Shown here piece by piece: positions 57,465-64,000 of a stretch of 64,000 nt of DNA; the stretch's first letter is position 1; each line of letters begins with the position of its first letter. The notes below the pieces were generated by a model. It was not told where the DNA came from and did not search any database. It was given only the letters and a program-made list of their open reading frames with translations. Where the stretch lies: NCBI GenBank assembly GCA_023702235.1, contig JAMQCR010000001.1, forward strand, positions 2,046,001 to 2,110,000, in the 5' to 3' direction. The stretch is from Neobacillus pocheonensis. GTDB taxonomy: Bacteria > Bacillota > Bacilli > Bacillales > Cytobacillaceae. The position numbers were made by a program, and so were the translations under genes.

Positions 57465-58499
57465 TTATAGTAATTTTATAGCTTTCAACGTTAATCTGAT
57501 TTTTTCTAGATTCATCATCTGACCTTTCGATATTTCTCTCATTAACACTTGACATATACGATCAAGATTATGATGGGAATCGAGTTCGACTTTCAAAAAT
57601 CGTCCTAGCTCAGCTGCTTCAGATTTACGATTAAATAGAGGAACGTCACCGGATGGGAGTAATAACTGACCACTCCTGTCATCAAATTGTGAGTTGATCT
57701 TTAGTACGCTGTGTTTAATAAGGAAAACGATTTCCGAGATTTTATTTAGATTCAGTTTTTCAAATGTATCTTCAGGAGTATGCAAGTAGGCATCATGACC
57801 ACATGTAAAAAATAAGTTAGGAAGTTTGCGTTTATCAAAGATGCAATTATCGGATAAATGAAATAATTCTCGGTTTCTCAAGCGATAGACTTGTAGATCC
57901 TTTACATTTCCTTGTGCAAATTCAATGGATTTTGAAAGAATTGGGCTTGTATTGGCTCCAATAACAAACAAGGCGTTTTCACGATTTTTTACAGGGACAT
58001 TATGACCACATAAATCTAAGATAAATGCCCCGAGGAAATGATTGTAGTTCAATATTTTTTGAGACTGATGATAAAATTGAATACTTCCCATGCTATTGGT
58101 CATGAAGTATCTAGGCTCTTCCATATCAAAGATGGCTAAAACAATCGTAATAGTTAATTTAGTTGTTTTTAATAAATCAAGTACAGACATTAATATACCA
58201 ATGGAAGCCGCGTTATCATTTGCTCCTGGACAGCCCTGTACATGATCATAGTGTGCCCCTAAAAGTAACCATTTTTCGCCGATCCCCTTTTTTTAGCAAT
58301 CAGATTTCTCCCAATCTGTCCATTAAAAGCTGTGTAGGTTTGTTCCCATTCCTTATCGATTAATGGTGTTAGCGACAAGCTTTCAAATTGTTCTACGATA
58401 AGACTTCGAGCAGTATCATCTGCCTTTTGTTCCGGGAACTCTCCCTTTAAGGCTTGGATTGGATAGCTGTTGTATGAATTGTATATGCTCTTTTTTCAC
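57465..58499 (-). pseudogene. M28-family zinc aminopeptidase, two frameshifts
   Basis: GTG start (MKKEHIQFIQQLSNPSLKGR) after GGAGG. It loses frame near 58417 (GTKG-R versus ADDTARSLIVEQFESLSL), and again in A7/G4 near 58290 (RNLIAKKRG-SAK versus GEKWLLLGAHYDHVQG). The metal-site motifs follow in order: GAHYDH, GANDNAASIG, FDMEEP and TCGHDAYLHTPEDT. So the active site itself is intact. About 345 residues if joined. No signal peptide seen, so probably cytoplasmic or leaderless. Substrate unknown. Confidence 0.8.
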
Positions 58500-58608
58500 C
58501 TATTAACCTCCTTATCTAGATTAGCAGCATCCATTATTTATCGATATTCCCATCATTATACTTACGGTAAAAAAATACATTAAATGCCCTGCACGATTGT
58601 TTTAATAA

Positions 58609-58642
58609 AAAAAACAGCATCAAATTCGCTTGATGCTGTTTT
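58609..58642. terminator. Terminator after cstA-ybdD
   Basis: AAAACAGCATCAA pairs perfectly with TTGATGCTGTTTT over a 6-base loop. Confidence 0.9.
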
Positions 58643-58751
58643 ACCATATGTTTAACCAATTTTGGATGGCGGTACATTGAAACAACCAAGATGATTTCGT
58701 TTAAGATAGGTAAGTACCGTACTTTTCTGCCATCTATTTATACGTGACTGT

Positions 58752-58955
58752 TTAACAGCACCTCGACACCTTTCCGCCCTTGGCATTGTAACGTTCTTCT
58801 TGTGCCTCACAGAAAAACTCTTTTCGTGATTTAACCGGCATGTCAGGATGGTGCAATTCCATATGTTCGACATATGTTTCGTAGCTTGGAACTCCGACCA
58901 GCAAACTGATGAATTGCTTCCTGTAGGCGCCCAGTTCCTTTAATTTGTTAAGCAT
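58752..58955 (-). CDS. YbdD/YjiX-family small protein
   Basis: A 67-residue protein of the DUF466 family (LGAYRKQFISLLVGVPSYETYVEHM, then HHPDMPVKSRKEFFCEAQEERY and a Cys-Cys end). In many bacteria it sits directly after cstA and is thought to be a partner subunit of the pyruvate/peptide transporter. ATG overlaps the cstA stop by a few bases; AGGGG is 12 bases upstream. Confidence 0.88.
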   Translation of the reverse strand: MLNKLKELGAYRKQFISLLVGVPSYETYVEHMELHHPDMPVKSRKEFFCEAQEERYNAKGGKVSRCC

Positions 58956-61022
58956 ATTTTGTAATATCCCCTTTATCACGTTGCACATATGGTGACTCGT
59001 GCAACGGTAATTTGTGATTTGTTATGACTTTATACCAGATTCGGAGTGCAGAGATCAAGACGACAAGGACAACAACCATAAAAATAGCAGTAAGTGTGGC
59101 ATCCACATAATCGTTAATCAGTACTTGTTTCATTTGTGCGGCAGTTTTAGCTGGAGCAAGGACTTTTCCAGCATCATTTGCCTCACTAAAAATTTTCGCA
59201 TGGGCAAGGAAGCCGATTTTTGGATTTTCATGGAATAATTTTTGCCAACCTGCGGTTAATGTGACAATTAACAGCCACGTTGTTGGTAACAGTGTGACCC
59301 ATACATATGCTTTTTTGCCCATCTTGTAAAGAACAGTTGTGCCAAGAAGTAAGGCAATTCCTGCCAGCATTTGGTTGGCTATACCAAAAAGCGGCCATAA
59401 AGTATTTATTCCACCCAGTGGGTCTATTACCCCTTGATATAAGAAGTATCCCCAGAAGGCGACGCATAATGCTGTTGCAATAAGATTAGGTATTAAAGCC
59501 TCTGTTTTAGCAAATGGCTTATAAACCGTCCCGATTAAATCTTGAATCATGAAACGCCCAACACGTGTTCCGGCATCAATCGTGGTTAAAATGAACAAGG
59601 CTTCGAAAAGGATGGCAAAATGGTACCAAAAGGCCATTAATGCCTTACCGCCCATTACTTTTGAAAAAATGACAGCCATACCAATCGCAAGGGTTGGTGC
59701 GCCGCCAGTTCTTGATAGTATAGTTTGCTCACCCACATTTTTTGCAATTGTTGTTAAAGCATCCGGAGTGATCGTAAATCCCCAACTTGAGACAGTATTC
59801 GCTGCTTGGACAACATCCGTTCCGATTAGGGCAGGCGGGCTGTTAATCGCAAAGTAAATCCCAGGCGTCAACACGCATGCAGCAATCATGGCCATGATGG
59901 CAACAAATGATTCTGTCAGCATCGCTCCAAAACCAATTGGTCTAGCGTGTGATTCACGCTCAATCATTTTAGGTGTTGTGCCCGAGGAGACCAGGGCATG
60001 GAATCCGGATACTGAACCACAAGCGATGGTAATAAATAAGAATGGGAATAGATTTCCAGCGAAAACCGGTCCCGTTCCATTAATGAATTTAGTCAGTCCG
60101 GGCATTTCAAGATTAGGTGCAACGATGATGATTCCCAAGGCTAGTGCAAGGATTGTTCCTACTTTTAAAAACGTACTTAAATAATCACGAGGTGCTAAAA
60201 GAAGCCATACCGGTAAGACCGAAGCAATAAAACCATAAATGATCATCATGATCGCAATGGTTTCACCTTTAAATGTAAACATGCCGGCTAATGTCGGATT
60301 TTCCGCAACCGTTTGGCCAAAGTAGAGAGAGAAAAGCAATAATACGATTCCAATTAAGGATGCTTCTCCAACATGGCCTGGACGAATATAGCGCATATAA
60401 ATCCCCATAAAAATGGCAATGGGTATCGTGGCTGCAATCGTGAACATCCCCCATGGACTACCTGTCAATGCTTTCACAACCACTAATGCTAATACGGCTA
60501 ATAAGATAATCATAATTCCTAAAATGCCAATCATGGATATGAGACCTGTTACTCGACCCATTTCGTCTTTAATCATTTCACCGAGTGACTTTCCATTTCG
60601 CCGCATCGAGCCAAAAAGAATAATGAAGTCTTGCACAGCACCAGCTAGAACCACACCCACCACAATCCAAATAGTTCCCGGCAAATACCCCATTTGTGCC
60701 GCAAGAATCGGACCGACTAATGGGCCTGCACCAGCAATGGCCGCAAAGTGGTGTCCAAAGAGAACCCATTTGTTTGTTGGAACATAATCTTTTCCGTCGT
60801 TATTGATTTCTGATGGTGTTTTGCGTGTGTCGTCAAGCTGAAATACCTTATTGGCAATAAACTTGCTGTAAAATCGATAAGCAATCGCATAAACACAGAC
60901 GGCAGCTGTTAAAAGCCAAACTGCATTAATGCTTTCTCCGCTGTTTAAGGCCATCACAGCAAATCCTGCCGCGCCCAGGCCGCTATTACCCCCCAAATAA
61001 CAATAGATTTAAGCGCTTTCAA
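58948..61022 (-). pseudogene. cstA: Carbon starvation protein CstA, frameshift near the N-terminus
   Basis: An integral membrane transporter (peptide/pyruvate) of about 690 residues with 16-18 helices. The long frame from AAGFAVMALNSGES carries the family core AIAGAGPLVGPILAAQMGYL and ALVSSGTTPKMI. The proper start is TTG (MKALKSIVIWGVIAA) after AAGGTGG, in another frame; one T lost at GCGGCCTGGGCG near 60985 accounts for it. Without that base the first helix is lost. A cre-like TGAAAGCGCTTAAA overlaps the start codon; CcpA control of cstA is known in B. subtilis. Confidence 0.88.
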
Positions 61023-61210
61023 AAAACATCGCCACCTTTTCTATAATCTACCAATATTATATTTTATTATTCTGATAATTTAAATAACTCATTTGTACTA
61101 TTCTATTGTTTACACTTTATATGAGCTAATTGATGAATGGAATGAGTTCTCTCAAACCTTAAATACCACTATGAACATTTTTAAGGGTTCTACTTCAAAG
61201 TTATACATAC

Positions 61211-61244
61211 AAAAAAGATGACATTCACTTTGTCATCTTTTTTT
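61211..61244. terminator. Bidirectional terminator
   Basis: AAAAAAGATGACA pairs with TGTCATCTTTTTT around a 6-base loop, between cstA and glycerate kinase. Confidence 0.85.
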
Positions 61245-61369
61245 GCTTTTTAATTGCTGGGACAGCAGAGGTACAGCCAACATTTCGGAAATTACTTGGC
61301 AGCTTCACTCAAATGTCACTTTTGTTTTAATACACGGCATGTATTTTCCACTGCAAAGGCTAAATTTGC

Positions 61370-62435
61370 TTAACCTAAATTTAATGCTTCTTCTAAAGAA
61401 GTGACTCCTTTTAAAATTCCAACAATTGCGGTAAAACCTTTGTCATATAGTGGCTCAACACCATTTCCGATTCTACCAGCAAAAGCAACGACAGGAACGG
61501 AGTGTTTCTTTGCGACCATGGCAACCCCGTATGGTGTTTTGCCGAACAAGGTTTGTCCATCTATGCTTCCTTCACCTGTAAAGACATAGTCAGCGTCCTT
61601 AACTTGGTCCTCAAGACGAGTGTATTCCATTACAAGGTCAACTCCTTTTTTCAGCCGGGCGTTAAAGGCCATTAATCCTGCACCAAGACCTCCAGCTGCA
61701 CCAGCACCATCCATATAAGCCACATCCTTACCCAATTCTCGTTTAATGATCTGCATAACGAAATTTTGATCCAGCTTCTTTACCATTTCAGGAGTCGCTC
61801 CCTTTTGTGGTCCAAAGATGGCAGATGCCCCATTTTTGCCAAAAAGAGGATTAGTCACTTCACAAGCAATATCGATATGAACGTATTTTAATCTTTCATC
61901 TAAACCATTTACATCCATCGAATCCAATTGGTCCAATGAACCGCCGCCGCGTAATAGCTCATTTCCCATTTCATCCTTAAAGGATGCCCCCAGGGCTTGA
62001 AGCATTCCAACTCCCCCATCATTGGTCGCACTCCCGCCAATGCCGATTAAAATCCGGCTTACCCCCTTGTCCAGGGCATGTTTGATTAATTCTCCCGTAC
62101 CATAAGTGGTTGTCAGGAAAGGATTTCGATCCTCTGGTTTAATTAATTCCAAGCCACTTGCACTTGCCATCTCAATGACCGCTGTTTGGCCACCGCCTAA
62201 AAGGCATACTCCGCAATCACTATTTCCCCTAATGGTCCGACCACCTCGGTCCTGATGATTTCCCCATTTGTCACACTCACTAGAGAATCAACTGTCCCTT
62301 CCCCACCGTCAGCCATGGGAACAATCCTACATTCCGCGTCAGGAAAAACGCCAATATTCCCTTTTCCATTGCAAGGGCAGCCTTTTTCGCGGTCATACTT
62401 TCCTTAAATGAATCCGGTGCCAGTACGAATTTCAT
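61370..62435 (-). pseudogene. Glycerate kinase (GlxK/GarK type), frameshifted in the N-terminal third
   Basis: Phosphorylates D-glycerate. Start ATG (MKFVLAPDSFKESMTAKKAALAM). Frame is lost near GILA (about 62358), resumes as GVFPDAECRIVPMADGGEGT to VVGPLGE, and changes again near 62190 to LLGGGQTAVIEMASASGLEL, from where it is intact (GIGGSATNDGGVGMLQALGA, GAAGGLGAGLMAF, FTGEGSIDGQT). The catalytic ADGGEGT motif is present but not in frame with the rest. Glycine-rich family motifs are otherwise complete. Confidence 0.85.
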
Positions 62436-62488
62436 AACCATCTGTCCTTTTTTAGTTATAGTAGAAAAAGATTCCTTTAAAAAATCAT

Positions 62489-63187
62489 TTGAAAGATACG
62501 TACAACAAAATTAACGATTTAATTGATATAAAAAAAGGAAAATTAATTATCGGATTAACTCCAGAACGTGGTCCTGAAATGTTTGCAGCTATTTACCCAA
62601 TTTTCTATAAAAAATATCCTACTATTAAAATAGAGCCTATTGAAATGTCTGTAAAACAACAACAATATGAAATATCTCTAGGAAATCTTGATATTGGTTT
62701 TTTAATTTTACAAGATTCTCAAAAAACGAATGATGAATATATCCATATCTGTTCTGAAGAAATTATTTTAGGTGTCCCTAAAGCACATCCCCTTGCCCAC
62801 TTAGGAGGAAAGCTTGGTGAAAAACTTCCTAAAATAAGCTTAGATTGTTTTAAAAATGACTCTTTTTCCATAATGCAAAAAGGATCAACTCTTCGTGAAA
62901 TCTATGACTATCTCATCTCCGAAGAAAACCTCTCTCCTCATATTCTTTTAGAAACTAGAAGCTGTCACAACTTATATCATATGGTCGATGAAGGCATTTG
63001 CTGCTCAGTATTTCCAATTACCTATGCCAAGCAAAGCTCGAACGTCTCCTATTTTTCAATCATACAAAATCCAGTATGGGACCTATATGCAAGTTATAAA
63101 AAAGGCAGCTACCTAAGTAGTCCGGCGAAAGATCTTATTACCATTGCTACTGCTTATTGGACAACAAAAATTGAGAATTACTTATAA
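62489..63187 (+). pseudogene. LysR-type effector domain without its DNA-binding half
   Basis: Frame (TTG start) opens with a short linker and then KGKLIIGLTPERGPEMFAAI, the beginning of the LysR substrate-binding fold. It continues YPTIKIEPIEMSVKQQQYEI, LGNLDIGFLIL and EEIILGVPKAHPLA to the end. The N-terminal winged helix-turn-helix of about 90 residues is missing, and no ribosome site precedes the start. It lies head-to-head with the glycerate kinase gene, so it may once have regulated it. Probably a 5'-truncated pseudogene. Confidence 0.75.
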
Positions 63188-63613
63188 AAAATATATTTGC
63201 TTTTTAAAGGGGGAGAAAAATCTTATAGGGGAAAAATTCATTTGCCGGTAAGATTATGATTAAATACCAATTGTTCCATAATTTTACAATACTCTTCTAT
63301 GATTGCACTTCTAAATCAAGCTGAGTTTCCAGTCCTAAAAATTAAGAAAAGAAAAAGAGTTCGGAAAAGTGTCCGATCTCTTTTAAAACAGATCAATTTA
63401 ATTACCTTTCGAAATTCTTTAGGATTATGCAATTTCTCAATTTTGAATTTTTTACATAAGTGGTACCGGATTACTACATTTGAGAATGAGGACTTAAATC
63501 TATCATTCTTAAATAGGTAAAAAGAGAAAAATATTATTTTTTGAATATTGACATTTCCTAAAAAAATAGAGACAATGAACGCGTGTACATTTTTCGTATT
63601 GGAGGTGAACATC
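63188..63613. other. Intergenic stretch upstream of the LacI-type gene
   Basis: AT-rich, no supportable gene; short frames on both strands are low-complexity Lys/Phe-rich shadows. Confidence 0.5.
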
Positions 63614-64000
63614 TTGGCTAACAGGAAAGATGTAGCCAAATTAGCGGGTGTATCTGAGGCTACTGTTTCACGAGTATTTAATAATATTGGTCCGTTGCGT
63701 GAAGAAACAAAGCAGAAGGTTTTGCAGGCAGCCGAACAACTGGGCTACCACCCGAATGCGCTAGCGCAAAGCTTTGCACGGGGTAAAAGTTACAATATTG
63801 GCGTCATTGTTCCTTATTTTCAAAGGGTAAACTTGCTGACCACACATTATTTCTCGGAACTTTTAAATGGTATTGGTTCAAAACTTGGTGAATTGGGATA
63901 CGGTTTACTCCTTTTATTTCAATCGCCTGATGCGCCAAAAGATTTTCTGCAGCTTTTTCGTACGCAGCGGGTAGATGGATGTATCCTTCTCGGTTCGAAG
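63614..64000 (+). CDS. LacI-family transcriptional regulator (partial, runs off the window)
   Basis: TTG start eight bases after GGAGG. N-terminal helix-turn-helix MANRKDVAKLAGVSEATVSR with hinge YHPNALAQSFARGKS, followed by the sugar-binding domain NIGVIVPYFQ and FRTQRVDGCILLGS. 129 codons are visible. Typically represses sugar utilisation genes, here beyond base 64000. Confidence 0.92.
   Translation, partial: MANRKDVAKLAGVSEATVSRVFNNIGPLREETKQKVLQAAEQLGYHPNALAQSFARGKSYNIGVIVPYFQRVNLLTTHYFSELLNGIGSKLGELGYGLLLLFQSPDAPKDFLQLFRTQRVDGCILLGSK

Noticed and set aside
63299..63639. Lys/Phe-rich frames on both strands
   Set aside because: Low-complexity AT-rich intergenic DNA; no start signals or recognisable motifs.

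Overview
The window looks like chromosome of a low-GC, endospore-forming Bacillaceae bacterium (Bacillus/Neobacillus-like). The grounds are strong AGGAGG-type ribosome sites, Bacillus-typical families (HelD, YvrA-type BtuD-CbiZ fusion, CblS/CblT, YocH-like LysM-3D protein, FbpB-like peptide, DUF3891, DUF6241), a CRP/FNR-type and a WalR-type site, and a sigma-54 module. No rRNA or complete tRNA gene was seen. Many genes are broken by single-base indels, mostly in short homopolymer runs, beside long intact genes. This is either real decay or sequencing error.

Layout. 0-7 kb: the 5' part of an ftsZ with no ftsA beside it, a decayed stretch with a protein-tyrosine-phosphatase remnant, a NERD protein, DUF6241, a methyltransferase and a frameshifted LtrA. 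7-12.5 kb: a sigma-54 activator (two frameshifts), a near-perfect -24/-12 promoter, a YfcC-type carrier and isoaspartyl dipeptidase IadA, together a peptide/amino-acid utilisation module. 12.6-21 kb: an accessory patch with an HNH endonuclease next to a MazG-like pyrophosphatase, a repeat-rich Ala/Lys membrane protein, a heavily frameshifted lipoprotein-like gene, and a second MazG-like gene overlapping a nuclease-helicase (DUF2075). 21.8-29 kb: an amino-acid permease with an operator-like palindrome, a tRNA-like remnant, and a molybdenum hydroxylase operon (XdhC, FAD, 2Fe-2S and Mo subunits) plus its MocA-like enzyme.

29-37.5 kb: DUF3891, a deleted FAH hydrolase, DinB, an IS1595-family element and a second, internally deleted IS1595 copy, a GNAT enzyme, a WYL-like fragment and a YocH-like cell-wall protein. 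37.9-39.04 kb: a compact minus-strand run of tiny, mostly membrane ORFs behind a promoter with two perfect TGTGA-N6-TCACA palindromes, one at exactly the class II position (-41.5). This is the best candidate for an undescribed unit. 39.2-41.5 kb: a broken partial copy of helD and a frameshifted cytochrome P450. 41.8-49 kb: a cobalamin uptake/salvage operon behind a B12 riboswitch: btuF, btuC, btuD-cbiZ, cobU, a cobC remnant, a CobU-like gene, PduO adenosyltransferase, cblT, cblS.

49-64 kb: a lone 44-codon gene, a DUF1002-like remnant, an RmlD-like reductase, an intact paralogue of the broken permease, malate:quinone oxidoreductase with a 3 x 32-bp operator-like array upstream, intact helD, an M28 peptidase (frameshifted), CstA with its YbdD-like partner, glycerate kinase (frameshifted), a LysR effector domain without its DNA-binding half, and the start of a LacI-type regulator.
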